The notes beneath the pieces are model-generated. The model worked only from the letters and a program-made list of their open reading frames with translations. It made no database searches and was not told the DNA's origin. Both the position numbers and the translations under genes were made by a program. A DNA stretch of 64,000 nucleotides from Motilibacter peucedani (GTDB lineage Bacteria; Actinomycetota; Actinomycetes; Motilibacterales; Motilibacteraceae): contig NZ_RBWV01000011.1 in NCBI RefSeq assembly GCF_003634695.1, positions 248,001-312,000 of the forward strand. Reading direction: 5' to 3'. Shown piece after piece: positions 42,816 to 52,300 of the stretch (its first letter is position 1; the number at the start of each line of letters is the position of its first letter).

Positions 42816-43534
42816 CGACCGCGCGTGACCGTCCCGGCGCCGGAGATCACGTCGGCGGCGATGTCGCGCAGCTTGCGGTTGGTCACCGAAGAGGCGCGCA
42901 CCAGCACGTCGAAGGCCTCGTCGACGCTGATGCCGCGCTGCGCAGCGACGTACCCCTTGGCCTGCTCGATGACCGCGCGGGTCGCCATGGCCTGGCGCAT
43001 CTGGTCGGCGGTGGCCGTCGAGCTGGCGTAGAGGTGGGCGTTCGCGACCGCGACCCCGGCGTAGCCCGCGAAGGTCTCGACCACGGCCACGGTGGCGTCG
43101 TCGAAGGTCTCCGGCGAGGTGCTGTAGAGGTTGAGGCCGCCGGCCACGTCGCTCTGCATCGGCAGCGGCACCGACATCGAGCTGCGCACGCCGTGCTTGC
43201 GCGCGTTGGCCACGAACAGCGGCCAGCGGTCCACCTCGTCGGCCATGTCGTCGACCCTCGTGGTGGTCCCGGCTTGGACGGCGTCGAGGCAGGGACCGCG
43301 GCCCTCGGCGTACTGCGCCTCGTCGAGCTCGCGCGCCAGTTGCCCGGTCGACACGGGGGTGCGCCCTCCCCGGAGATCGATCAGGGTCACCGACACCTCG
43401 GCGTGCCCCGGCACCGTCTCAGCGGCCAGCTCCGCCACCCGCTGCAGGACCTGGACGAGGTCGCTCGTGGCGAGATCGATGCGCGCCAGCTCGGCGAAGG
43501 CCGGGCCGGCCGGGCTGTCCTGCGGGACGGACAT
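42812..43534 (-). CDS. GAF-ANTAR RNA-binding antiterminator
   Basis: Signalling protein of 240 residues. GAF domain about 25-165 (PCLDAVQAGTTTRVDDMADE, MSVPLPMQSDVAGGLNLY). ANTAR domain about 175-235 (QAMATRAVIEQAKGYVAAQR, GISVDEAFDVLVRASSVTNR), which binds paired RNA hairpins to prevent termination. The ATG at 43534 has AGGAG 8 bases upstream; an earlier start is possible. Lies just downstream of the phosphoketolase gene. The GAF ligand is unknown. Confidence 0.9.
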   Translation of the reverse strand: MSVPQDSPAGPAFAELARIDLATSDLVQVLQRVAELAAETVPGHAEVSVTLIDLRGGRTPVSTGQLARELDEAQYAEGRGPCLDAVQAGTTTRVDDMADEVDRWPLFVANARKHGVRSSMSVPLPMQSDVAGGLNLYSTSPETFDDATVAVVETFAGYAGVAVANAHLYASSTATADQMRQAMATRAVIEQAKGYVAAQRGISVDEAFDVLVRASSVTNRKLRDIAADVISGAGTVTRGR

Positions 43535-43594
43535 GCGAGCGCTCCTGTCGGCAGCTGGCGTGCGGGCACGCATCGGGACGACGAGCCTAGCCGC

Positions 43595-45989
43595 TCACCC
43601 CTGCTGCGCCCAGTCGCCGAGTGCCCAGTCGCGGACCTCCGGCATGTCCTCGAGGTGCTCCACCACGTAGGCCTCGTGCTCGGCCAGCTTGGCCTCGCAC
43701 CACGCCTTCAGGTCGCTGGCTCCCTGCGGCAGCCGGCGGGCGTTGTTGAGCGCGTCGATGACCAGGTGGTATCTCGAGGCCTTGTTGCGCACCACCATGT
43801 CGAAGGGCGTGGTGGTCGTGCCCTCCTCGATGAACCCGCGGACGTGGAAGCGGTCGGCGTCGGGCCGGCCGTGCACGAGCTGGTGGATGGCCCCCGGGAA
43901 GCCGTGGAACGCGAAGACGACGTCCTTGTGGTCGGTGAACAGCTCGCGGAACGCCATGGCGTCCATGCCGTGGGGGTGCTCCCGAGGGCGGCGCAGCCGC
44001 ATGACGTCGACGACGTTGACCACACGGGTGCGGAAGCTGGGCAGGTGCTCCTCGAGGATCTGCGCCGCCGCGACCGTCTCCATGGTCACCACGTCACCCG
44101 CGCACGCGAGGATGATGTCCGGGTCGGTCGTGCCGTCGTCGGTGCCGGCCCACTGCCACATGCCGGCGCCCTTGGCGCAGTGCTCGACCGCGTCGTCGAT
44201 GGAGAGCCACTGCAGCTGCGGCTGCTTGTCGATCACGATGAGGTTCACGTAGGACCGTGAGCGCAGGCAGTGGTCGGCCACCGACAGCAGGCAGTTGGCG
44301 TCCGGCGGGAAGTAGATGCGCGAGACGTCCGAGCGCTGGGTCAGCGCCACCTGGATGAGGCCGGGCCCCTGGTGGGAGAAGCCGTTGTGGTCGTTGCGCC
44401 ACGCGGTCGAGGTCAGCAGGATGTTGAGGCTCGGCACCTTGGCCCGCCACGGCAGGTGCGCCGCCTCCTCGAGCCACTTGCCGTGCTGCACCGTCTGCGA
44501 CGCGCTCACCATCGCGAAGGCCTCGTAGGTCGCGAACATCCCGTGCCGGCCGGTGAGGGTGTAGCCCTCGAGCCAGCCGTGGCAGTTGTGCTCCGAGAGC
44601 ACCTCCATCACGCGGCCGTCGTGGCTCAGCGCGGTGTCGTCGTCGTGCACCTCCTCCATGAAGGCGCGGTCAGAGGCCGCGAAGACCGGTCCGAGCCGGT
44701 TGCTGTTGGTCTCGTCCGGGCAGAAGAGCCGGAACCGGTCGCCGTTGGCGCGGTAGACGTCGCGGAGCATCTCGCCCAGCCGACGCGTCGACTCGGCCTT
44801 CGTGACAGCCGGCTGCGCGACCTCGATCGCGTAGTCGCGGAAGTCCGGCAGGTCGAGGTCCTTCGTGAGCACCCCGCCGTTGGCGTGCGGGCTGGCGCTC
44901 ATCCGCAGGTCGCCGGCCGGCCCGAAGCCGAGGACGCCCTCCACCGGGCGCCCGGTCTCGTCGAAGAGCTCCTCCGGGCGGTAGGAGCGCAGCCACTCCT
45001 CCAGCAGCTTCAGGTGCTCCGGGTTGTCGCGCGCCGGAGAGCGGGACCTGGTGCGAGCGCCAGGTGCCGGTGACCGTGACCCCGTCGACCGTCTGCGGGC
45101 CGGTCCAGCCCTTCGGCGAGCGCAGCACGATGAGGGGCCAGCGCGGCCGGGTGCCGTCCCAGTCACCGCCGCGGGCGGCCGCCTGGATGGCGGTGATGCG
45201 GGAGTACGCGGTGGCCAGCGCCTCCGCGAAGCGCACGTGCATGCCCGGCAGGTCGGAGCCCTCGACCTCGATCACGTCGTAGCCGTGTCCCTCGAGCAGC
45301 CTGCGCACCTCCTCCCGGGGCTTGCGGCCGAGCACCGTCGGGCCGGCGATCTTGGCGCCGTTGAGGTGCAGCACGGGCAGGACCGCCCCGTCGCGCGCGG
45401 GGTTGATGAACGAGACGCCCTTCCACGAGCCCTCGAGCGGCCCGGTCTCGGCCTCGCCGTCGCCCACGACGGCCAGCGCGAGCAGGTCGGGGTTGTCCAT
45501 CACGGCGCCGAAGGCGTGCACGAGCACGTAGCCGAGCTCGCCGCCCTCGTGGATGGAGCCGGGCGTCGTCACCGACACGTGGCTCGGGATGCCGCCGGGC
45601 GAGGAGAACTGGCGGAACAGCCGGGTCAGGCCGGCCTCGTCCTGCGTCACCCGCGGGTAGGTCTCGGTGTAGGTGCCCTCGAGGTAGCCGGCGGCCACCA
45701 GAGCGGGGCCGCCGTGGCCGGGTCCGGCGAGGTAGACGGCCTGCTGGCCGGTGCGTGCGATGAGCCGCGAGAGGTGCGCGTAGACGAACGAGAGGCCCGG
45801 GCTGGTGCCCCAGTGGCCGAGCAGCCGCGGCTTGATGTGCTCGGGCGACAGCGGCTCGCGCAGGAGCGGGTTCGCCTGCAGGTAGATCTGGCCGATGGTG
45901 AGGTAGTTGGCGGCGCGCCACCACGCGTCGAGGGTGGCGACCTCGTCGTCGGTGATGGTCGCGAGGTCCTGGTCGAGCGCTGTCGTCAC
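43595..45989 (-). pseudogene. xfp: Phosphoketolase (xylulose-5-P/fructose-6-P), single frameshift
   Basis: Thiamine-diphosphate enzyme that splits xylulose 5-phosphate or fructose 6-phosphate to acetyl phosphate and an aldose phosphate. The N-terminal frame (GTG 45989, GGAGG 8 bases upstream) reads AWWRAANYLTIGQIYLQANP, GHGGPALVAAGYLEG, VVGDGEAETGPLEGSWKG through TGTWRSHQVPLSG. The C-terminal frame resumes RDNPEHLKLLEEWLRSYRPE and runs to YVVEHLEDMPEVRDWALGDW. The switch needs one extra base in the GCGCGC run near 45028-45034. The total of about 797 residues equals a normal phosphoketolase, so the break is recent or a sequence error. No slippery heptamer is seen. Confidence 0.85.
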
Positions 45990-46052
45990 TGTCGCGTCCT
46001 CCGCTGGCGTCGTCGGGGAGTGCACCGTTGCACCACCACTCTGGCCCGGGCA

Positions 46053-46098
46053 GTTGGTCCGAGGCGCGGGACCCGGGTCCCCCGCAGGCGTGACCAAC
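46053..46098. promoter_or_regulatory. Nested palindrome between xfp and the small gene
   Basis: GGGACCCGGGTCCC (46068-46081) is a perfect 14-bp palindrome, extended by GCGGG/CCCGC. Outer arms GTTGGTC (46053) and GACCAAC (46092) are centred on almost the same point. The GGGAC...GTCCC form recalls DosR/DevR boxes of actinobacterial hypoxia regulons, but this is only a resemblance. Confidence 0.5.
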
Positions 46099-46179
46099 GT
46101 CCCGACCCTAGGGGCGGATGCGCCCTGCCAGCCAGGGTGCCGCAGACCCAGCATGGGAGGAAAGCCCCAAGGAGGACAC

Positions 46180-46461
46180 GTGCACGACCGCACCACGACC
46201 GACCCGCACGCTCGCTGGGTCGACGTCTACGAGCAGGGCGGCCACGCGTACCTCGTCGTCCGCGACCGCAACGGTGTGGCGGAGATGCTCTGCATCGCCA
46301 GCGGGAACGAGGCACGCGTCCGTTCGGCCGTGTCCCGCGGCGACGTGTCCGTGCTCGACTCGCTGCGGGAGCAGTGCCGGCACCACGGAGGGGGCCGGCC
46401 CGCGACGCGGACCGGCCCCCTCTGCTGCACGCCCCCTCCGGGACTGCGTAGCCCTTCCTAG
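46180..46461 (+). CDS. Small protein of unknown function
   Basis: Small soluble protein of 93 residues, not recognised. The core reads RWVDVYEQGGHAYLVVRDRN, GVAEMLCIASGNEARVRSAV; it is acidic and beta-rich in appearance, with a Cys-containing tail. GTG start with AAGGAGG 5 bases upstream, which is a strong argument that it is real. A GC hairpin lies inside the last third, so the C-terminal tail after RREQCRHH-like residues (about 68) may be read poorly or the true end may be earlier. Divergent from the phosphoketolase gene and sharing its palindromic control region. Confidence 0.65.
   Translation: MHDRTTTDPHARWVDVYEQGGHAYLVVRDRNGVAEMLCIASGNEARVRSAVSRGDVSVLDSLREQCRHHGGGRPATRTGPLCCTPPPGLRSPS
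46389..46421. terminator. GC hairpin inside the 3' end of the small gene
   Basis: AGGGGGCCGG pairs with CCGGCCCCCT, with an inner CGCG-A-CGCG stem. Followed by CTCTGCTG. It overlaps the reading frame of the small protein and lies 36 bases before the convergent GH51 stop, so it can serve both. Confidence 0.6.
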
Positions 46462-49400
46462 CGACCCGTGACCCGCAGGACGGTCACCGAGTTCGCGGGC
46501 AGGCTCAGCCGGGTGCTCGTGCCGAGCCCCGTCACCTGACGCGTCGTCGGCGTCACCGCCTCCGGCGCAGCCAGCGTGTTGCGCGTGGCCGCGTCACCGG
46601 TGAGCTGGGTGAGGGTCCCCGTGCCGTCGATCGACGCGACGTCGGTGAACCGGAGCCGCGCCGACTGGACCTGGTTGCTCGGGTTGACCAGCTTGACGTA
46701 GAACGTCGTGCCCTTGCTGGTGGTCGTCGAGCTCACGGTCTGGCGCAGCACTCCGGCGCCGGTGATGCGGCTCCCGACGACGTGCTGGCCGAGGTTGTTG
46801 CTGAACATCTGCTCGACCCAGTAGGACGGCGAGCCGTAGCTCGAGCCCGCGTCCAGGCCGATGAGGTTGGTGCCCCAGTTGGACTGGTTCTCGTTGACGA
46901 GGATCGGTGCGTACATGCTCCCGATCACGATGTCGCTGTTGCGCTCGAGGCCGGTGAGGAACGCCGCCTCACCGACTGCGGACGCCAGGGTCCCCGTGGG
47001 CTGGCCGTCCTGCGCGCCGTACTCGCCGACCAGGATCTGCGGTCCGCTGCGGTCGGCCTGGTCGTAGCGGGTCGACGCGTCCGTGAACCACTGCGGCGAG
47101 TTGTAGTAGTGGTCGTCGGCCACGTCGGGCGTGCGGCCCGTCGCGGTCGAGCTGGCCGCCCCTCCCTGCAGGCCACCGGTCGTCGAGATGACCTTGAGCT
47201 GCGGGTAGGCCGCCTTGATGGCGTCGTACATGCGGCTGAAGCGCCACGCGTAGCTGCCCGAGCCGTCGAACCAGTCCTCGTTGCCCACCTCGACGTAGTG
47301 CAGGTCGAAGGGCTTCGGGTGGCCGTCGGCCGCCCGCTTCGCACCCCAGGTCGTCGAGGTGTCACCGATGGCGTACTCGATCTCGTCGAGCGCCGAGTCG
47401 ATGTAGGGCTGGTAGTCGGCCTCGCTGACGTGCTGGCCGTTGAGCGTGTAGCCCGCGAACAGCGCGAGGTCGGGCTGGGCGCCGAGGTCCTCGGCCATCT
47501 CGAGGTACTCGAGGATGCCCATGCCGTCGGAGGACCAGTAGCCCCAGGCGGTGTTCTGGTGCCCGGGCCGCTCGTCGACGGGGCCGATCGTCGTCTTCCA
47601 GTCGAAGTGGGTGGCGAGGTCGTTGCCCTCGAGGTAGTTGCCGCCCGGCACCCGGAAGAGGCCGGGCTTCAGCGCCGCCAGCTTCTCCATGAGGTCCACC
47701 CGCAGCCCGTGGTTCTTGTAGGTCGGGGGGAAGAGCGAGACCTGCGAGACCCACACGGCCGAGCCGCTGATGGGCTTCTTGCCGGAGTTCACCAGCGAGA
47801 CCACGACCCGGTTGTCGGTCGAGGACGCGATGCCGCTCGGCGTCTTCAGGGTGAAGGTCCGCTTGTTCCACGCAGTGCCGACACCGCTGAGCTTCTTCGA
47901 GGCGACCACGGTGCCGTCGGGCTTCTCGAGGCTGACGCGCACGTCACCCTTCCAGCCGCTCGCGGCCTTCACCGACACCGAGCCCTTGTAGGAGGTCGAC
48001 GGGTCGACCTCGATCCCGTAGAAGCCCACGTTGCTCGCCGCGATGCGGCCGCCCACGGGCAGCGTGGCGACGGAGAACTTGAGGCTGCGGTCGATCGCGG
48101 AGTTGAGCGGAGTCGTCCGGTCGACGGCGTAGGAGCCGGTGGCCCCTCCTGCGGTGCTGAGCTCCCAGTAGGGGACGGGGAAGTCTCCGGCGCCGCTGCC
48201 GCCCTGGTAGGACTCCTTGAACGAGCGGTTGCGCACCAGCTCGGCGTAGAGACCACCCTCGACGGAGTGGCTGATGTCCTCGAGGATGAGGCCGTAGGTG
48301 GTCTTGCGCGTGGTCGCGCGGATGTCGGTGGCGTCGACGGTGATCGCGTTGGCCCCCGCAAGGACCGCTACCTGCTCAGCGGTCAGGGCGTAGCGCACGA
48401 CCTGGACCTCGTCGACCGCCCCGGAGAGGAACGGCGCAGACCCGCTGGCGCTGCCGATGGTGAACGACGCCGCCGAGTCGCCGGATGCGCCCGCGCACAT
48501 GGAGATGTCGAGGCCGTCGCTCGCTCCGGCGCCGCACGAACCCGCCGAGGGGACGAGCGGCGATGCGGTGCCGTCGAGGTAGACGCGCAGTCGGCCGGCG
48601 GACCGGTCGACCACTGCTACCACGTCATGCCAGTCGCCGTCGGCCAGGCCGCCGTCGGCCGTCGTGCCCGAGATCGCCGACGCGCCGGAGCCCAGCCGCA
48701 CGGTCACCTTGCCGCCGGAGACGGCGATCGCGTAGCCGTCGGTGGCGGTTCCCTTCGCCAGTAGCGTCTGGGGTGCGCTCGAGGTGGTCCTCACCCAGGC
48801 GTTGACCGACGCGCTGCCCGTGCCGAGGTCGAGACCGGGCGAGTCGGCGACGGTGATGTCGGCGCCGCCCGTGAGCGCGACGGCCTTGCCGACCGCGCCG
48901 GTCGTCCAGGTGGCGCCGGCGCCCCGCAGCGTGCCGTCCGCCCCGTTGGGCGAGCTGTCCTTCGCCAGCGTGCCGGCACCCTCGTCGAGGTGCCACTGCC
49001 CGGAGGTCGCAAGGCTCGACGCCGTCGCGGCGTCCATGGCGAAGGGGTAGGTGCGTACGTCGTCGACCGCGCCGCTCCAGAAGTCGGCCGGGCCGCCGTA
49101 CTTGCCACGGCCGACCACCAGGTGGCCGGTCGCCCGCCAGGTCGAGGGCACGGAGACCGTCGACTGCTTGGTGCCGTTGACGAACAGGGTGACCGTGCCG
49201 GCCACCGAGTCGTAGACGCCGACCAGGTGGTACCACACGCCGGTCGAGGCGGTCGTCGTCGCACTGGCCACCGAGGCCGCGGCCGCCGTGGAGTCGGAGG
49301 CCAGCTTGGTGAACGCGAAGCGGCCGTCACCGCGGCGCTGCAGGAAGAAGCCGCTCACCTGGTCGCCGTCGACGCTCACCGCCGTGCGGAAGCCGTCGGG

Positions 49401-50384
49401 GTCGTCGGCGCGGACCCATGCCGCCACCGAGAAGCTCTGGGAGGTGTTGACCTCGGGACCGGGCGTGTCGACGTAGGCGCTGGTGCCGTTGAACGCCACG
49501 CCGCTCGGGCCGACGACGCCGGGGGTCCAGGACGCTCCGCCGGTCAGCGTGCCGGTGGCGTCGGCCAGCGAGTCGTCGGCCGCAGTGGTGCCGCTGCCCT
49601 CGTCGAAGCGCCAGGTGCCCGTGGTGGCGAGCTGGGCGACCTGGCCGGCGGTGAGCGCGGAGGACCAGGCGCGTACGTCGTCGACGCTGCCGTTGACGAA
49701 GTCGACCGGGTTGCCGGCGTACTTGCCACGTCCGACGACCAGGTGGCCGCCGGCGCTCCACGACGGGGGAGCCGCCGTCGTGGCCTGGAGGCGGCCGTTG
49801 ACGTAGAGGGAGAGGGTGCCCGCGGCGGCGTCCTTGACGCCGGTCAGCTGGTACCACTGTCCGGCCACGGGGTCGAAGCTGCCGCCGGGGAAGGCAGGCG
49901 CGCCCTGCGCGGCGTCAGTGGGCAGCTGCACGAAGGCGAAGCGGTTGGTGTCGCCCCGCAGCCCGAGGAAGAACCCGCTCACCTGCGCGCCGTCGACGCT
50001 GACGACCGTCTGGTAGCCGCCGACGGTGACGAGCTTGACCCACGTGCTCACGGTGAAGGACCCGCCGGTGTCGATCACCGGCTCGCCCGCGTCGGCGAAC
50101 TGGCCGTTGCCGTCGAGCTGGAGGGCCGACTGGCCCTGGATGCCGCTCGCCCAGGTGGCACCGCCCTGCAGGCTGACCGGCGAGGTGCCCACGGTGTCGG
50201 CCGAGGTGGTGCCGCTGCCCTCCTCGAAGGTCCAGCGGCTGAGCGGGGAGGGACCGGTCGCCGCGGACGCGACACCGGGGCCGCCGAGCGCGGCGGTCAG
50301 GCCGCCGGCGAGCACGGAGCCGACGGCGAGAGCAGCGACGGAGCGCCTGCTGCGGCTCCTGGGGGGACGGGTGGGACGGGGCAC
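46458..50384 (-). CDS. Secreted multidomain GH51 alpha-L-arabinofuranosidase with LamG domains
   Basis: Very large exported enzyme, 1308 residues. Signal peptide (RSRSRRSVAALAVGSVLAGG... ASAATG). Three LamG/concanavalin-like domains at about 45-225, 225-415 and 420-600. The first two are near-duplicates (VVSVDGAQVSGFFLGLRGD against AVSVDGDQVSGFFLQRRGD; HLVVGRGKYAGNPVDF against HLVVGRGKYGGPADF). A carbohydrate-binding-like region follows, then a GH51 catalytic domain with GLILEDISHSVEGGLYAELV, the acid/base Glu in LHYVEVGNEDW (near 1035) and the nucleophile Glu in LVGEYGAQDG (near 1120). It would remove arabinose from arabinan or arabinoxylan outside the cell. GTG start with AAGGAG 7 bases upstream. 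Confidence 0.92.
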   Translation of the reverse strand: MPRPTRPPRSRSRRSVAALAVGSVLAGGLTAALGGPGVASAATGPSPLSRWTFEEGSGTTSADTVGTSPVSLQGGATWASGIQGQSALQLDGNGQFADAGEPVIDTGGSFTVSTWVKLVTVGGYQTVVSVDGAQVSGFFLGLRGDTNRFAFVQLPTDAAQGAPAFPGGSFDPVAGQWYQLTGVKDAAAGTLSLYVNGRLQATTAAPPSWSAGGHLVVGRGKYAGNPVDFVNGSVDDVRAWSSALTAGQVAQLATTGTWRFDEGSGTTAADDSLADATGTLTGGASWTPGVVGPSGVAFNGTSAYVDTPGPEVNTSQSFSVAAWVRADDPDGFRTAVSVDGDQVSGFFLQRRGDGRFAFTKLASDSTAAAASVASATTTASTGVWYHLVGVYDSVAGTVTLFVNGTKQSTVSVPSTWRATGHLVVGRGKYGGPADFWSGAVDDVRTYPFAMDAATASSLATSGQWHLDEGAGTLAKDSSPNGADGTLRGAGATWTTGAVGKAVALTGGADITVADSPGLDLGTGSASVNAWVRTTSSAPQTLLAKGTATDGYAIAVSGGKVTVRLGSGASAISGTTADGGLADGDWHDVVAVVDRSAGRLRVYLDGTASPLVPSAGSCGAGASDGLDISMCAGASGDSAASFTIGSASGSAPFLSGAVDEVQVVRYALTAEQVAVLAGANAITVDATDIRATTRKTTYGLILEDISHSVEGGLYAELVRNRSFKESYQGGSGAGDFPVPYWELSTAGGATGSYAVDRTTPLNSAIDRSLKFSVATLPVGGRIAASNVGFYGIEVDPSTSYKGSVSVKAASGWKGDVRVSLEKPDGTVVASKKLSGVGTAWNKRTFTLKTPSGIASSTDNRVVVSLVNSGKKPISGSAVWVSQVSLFPPTYKNHGLRVDLMEKLAALKPGLFRVPGGNYLEGNDLATHFDWKTTIGPVDERPGHQNTAWGYWSSDGMGILEYLEMAEDLGAQPDLALFAGYTLNGQHVSEADYQPYIDSALDEIEYAIGDTSTTWGAKRAADGHPKPFDLHYVEVGNEDWFDGSGSYAWRFSRMYDAIKAAYPQLKVISTTGGLQGGAASSTATGRTPDVADDHYYNSPQWFTDASTRYDQADRSGPQILVGEYGAQDGQPTGTLASAVGEAAFLTGLERNSDIVIGSMYAPILVNENQSNWGTNLIGLDAGSSYGSPSYWVEQMFSNNLGQHVVGSRITGAGVLRQTVSSTTTSKGTTFYVKLVNPSNQVQSARLRFTDVASIDGTGTLTQLTGDAATRNTLAAPEAVTPTTRQVTGLGTSTRLSLPANSVTVLRVTGR

Positions 50385-50438
50385 GGCGCACTCCTTCGTG
50401 ACGGGCCGGACAGCGGTCCCGACTGCTCCACCACTCCG

Positions 50439-50452
50439 TGTGAGCGTTAACA
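50439..50452. promoter_or_regulatory. LacI-type operator before the GH51 gene
   Basis: TGTGAGCGTTAACA, with 5 of 7 pairs matching around a central CG, 55 bases upstream of the GH51 start. The TGT..CG..ACA form differs from the TGAA..TTCA sites of the rhamnose loci, so a different LacI-family regulator elsewhere is implied. Confidence 0.5.
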
Positions 50453-50535
50453 AGTGCGGTTCGACACGGTACCTGCTGGTTCGAGCCGGGATTGCCGAGA
50501 AGGGTGCGCCCCCGTGCGTCGGCTTGTCAAGGCAC

Positions 50536-52209
50536 CTAGCGCTGGGGCAGGGCCACCTGCACGACGGCGCCGCCGCCCGGGGCCTCGCTGATCCAGATGC
50601 GGCCCCCGTGGCGCTCGACGATGCGCTTGCAGGTCGAGAGCCCGACGCCGTGCCCCGTGCGGGAAGCCGGGTCCAACGTGGAGAACATCGCGAAGACCCG
50701 CTCGCGCGCCTCGGCGGGGATCCCCACGCCGTTGTCGGCGACCGAGACGACCCAGCCGCCCTCACCGCGCTCGGCGGTCACGCACACCTGGCTCGGCCGG
50801 TCGGGGTGCCGGTGCTTGATCGCGTTGCCGACGAGGTTCTGCAGCAGCTGGCGCAGCAGCGTCGCGTCGCCGTAGACGACTGGCAACGGTGCAGGCGCCT
50901 CGACCGACGCGCCGGCGGCGCGCACCTCGTGGCGCAGGTCGAGCACCGCGTGCTCGAGGACCTCGCCGAGGTCGACGGGCAGCCGGGCGCAGGAGGCTCC
51001 GCCGGCCTGGGCGTAGCTGAGGAGGGCGTCGGTGAGGGTGAGGGTGCGTGCGAGGGCCCGCCGCGCCGTACCCACCCAGCCGCGGCCCTGCTCCCCCAGC
51101 GCCTCGCCGTGCACGTCGTCGAGCAGCTCGAGGTAGCCGTCGACGACGGAGAGCGGCGAGCGCAGGTCGTGGCTGGCGGTGGCGGCGAACTGCTCGAGCT
51201 CGCCGTTCGAGCGCTCGAGCTCACGCGTACGCTCCGCCAGCTGCGCGTGCGCGGCCTCCAGCGCGGCGCGCTGCTCCCGGTCGTGGGTCACGTCGGTCAT
51301 GGCGACGACCGCGCCCAGCGAGCTGCCGTCGGAGACGGCGAGAGCACGACCCGACACGGTGAAGCGGGCGGGGGCGCGGCCCGCCGGGGCGACGACGATC
51401 TCGGCGCCGTCGACGCGGCCGGTGCGCAGCGCCCGCTGCAGCGGCGCGTCCTCGGCCGTCAGCGGCGTACGCCCGTCGGCCGCGAACAGCGCGTAGCGCG
51501 CCGCGTGCTCCTCCGGAGCCACCGTCGCGTCGAGGTCGGTGCCGAGCCAGTCGCGCGCCGCGCGGTTGAACAGCGTGAGACGCCCGTCGGGGCCCGCCGC
51601 GACCACGCCGACGTCGATGGTGTCGAGCACGGCGTCGGTGAGCTCCTGGCGCACCTCGAGCTCGCGCATGGTGAGCTCGAGCAGCTCGCGCTGCTCGTCG
51701 GCCGCCATGGCGAGGTCGCGGTTCTCGCGGGCCTGGCGCCGCCGCTCGAACAGCGCGACCACCACGCCGGCCGCGTCCTCGAGCAGGCGCACCTGCGCGT
51801 CGCTGAGCCGCCGGACCACGGTGTCGAAGACGCACAGCGTGCCGAGGACGAAGCCGCCGGGCGTCACCAGCGGCACCGAGGCGTAGAAGCGCACGGCGGC
51901 GAGGCGGCCGGTCACCCACGGGTTGGTGGCGTAGTCGGGGTGGCTGCTGGCGTCCGGCGTCCAGACCGTCCTCGCCTCGAGCAGGCGCAGCGCGCACATG
52001 GAGTCGCTGCGCGGCGAGTCGCCGCCCTCGAAGCCGACGGTCGTGAGCTGGCACTGCCGGTCCTCGTCGATGAGGTTCAGCGTCGCGGAGGAGGCGCCGG
52101 CCACGGCGGCGGCGAGCCTGACCACCGCCTCGAGCTCGTCGTCGGCCGGGCTGTCGAGCAGGCCGTACTCGTGCAGGGCGGACAGGCGCAGCGCCTCGCT
52201 CGTGAGCAC
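50536..52209 (-). CDS. GAF-PAS sensor histidine kinase
   Basis: Soluble sensor kinase of 557 residues with no membrane helix. GAF domain about 25-165 (LDSPADDELEAVVRLAAAVA, FYASVPLVTPGGFVLGTLCV), PAS about 190-310 (VLDTIDVGVVAAGPDGRLTL), H-box ASHDLRSPLSVVDGYLELL (His near 346), then the ATPase with NLVGNAIKHR, DNGVGIP and GHGVGLSTCKRIVERHGG. GTG start with GGAGG 7 bases upstream. No response regulator is next to it, so it is an orphan kinase. The GAF type with a conserved Cys (SMCALRLLEA) is common in light or redox sensors. Confidence 0.92.
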   Translation of the reverse strand: MLTSEALRLSALHEYGLLDSPADDELEAVVRLAAAVAGASSATLNLIDEDRQCQLTTVGFEGGDSPRSDSMCALRLLEARTVWTPDASSHPDYATNPWVTGRLAAVRFYASVPLVTPGGFVLGTLCVFDTVVRRLSDAQVRLLEDAAGVVVALFERRRQARENRDLAMAADEQRELLELTMRELEVRQELTDAVLDTIDVGVVAAGPDGRLTLFNRAARDWLGTDLDATVAPEEHAARYALFAADGRTPLTAEDAPLQRALRTGRVDGAEIVVAPAGRAPARFTVSGRALAVSDGSSLGAVVAMTDVTHDREQRAALEAAHAQLAERTRELERSNGELEQFAATASHDLRSPLSVVDGYLELLDDVHGEALGEQGRGWVGTARRALARTLTLTDALLSYAQAGGASCARLPVDLGEVLEHAVLDLRHEVRAAGASVEAPAPLPVVYGDATLLRQLLQNLVGNAIKHRHPDRPSQVCVTAERGEGGWVVSVADNGVGIPAEARERVFAMFSTLDPASRTGHGVGLSTCKRIVERHGGRIWISEAPGGGAVVQVALPQR

Positions 52210-52300
52210 TCCCCGTCCTCCCAGCCGCTCGTCCGCCCGCACGGGCCTCCTGACACGAGTCGGCAGGCGCGGGCGCGACCTGAGCGCGCGGCGCGAGGAG

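Noticed and set aside
42811-42816. Overlapping convergent stops (CTAG) at 42812-42815 and again at 46458-46461 as a special signal
   Set aside because: Chance overlap of two TAG stops is expected in dense genomes; no further structure links the two places.
45020-45045. Two separate phosphoketolase genes
   Set aside because: The halves are complementary parts of one enzyme, and the second half has no start codon with a ribosome binding site at the junction.
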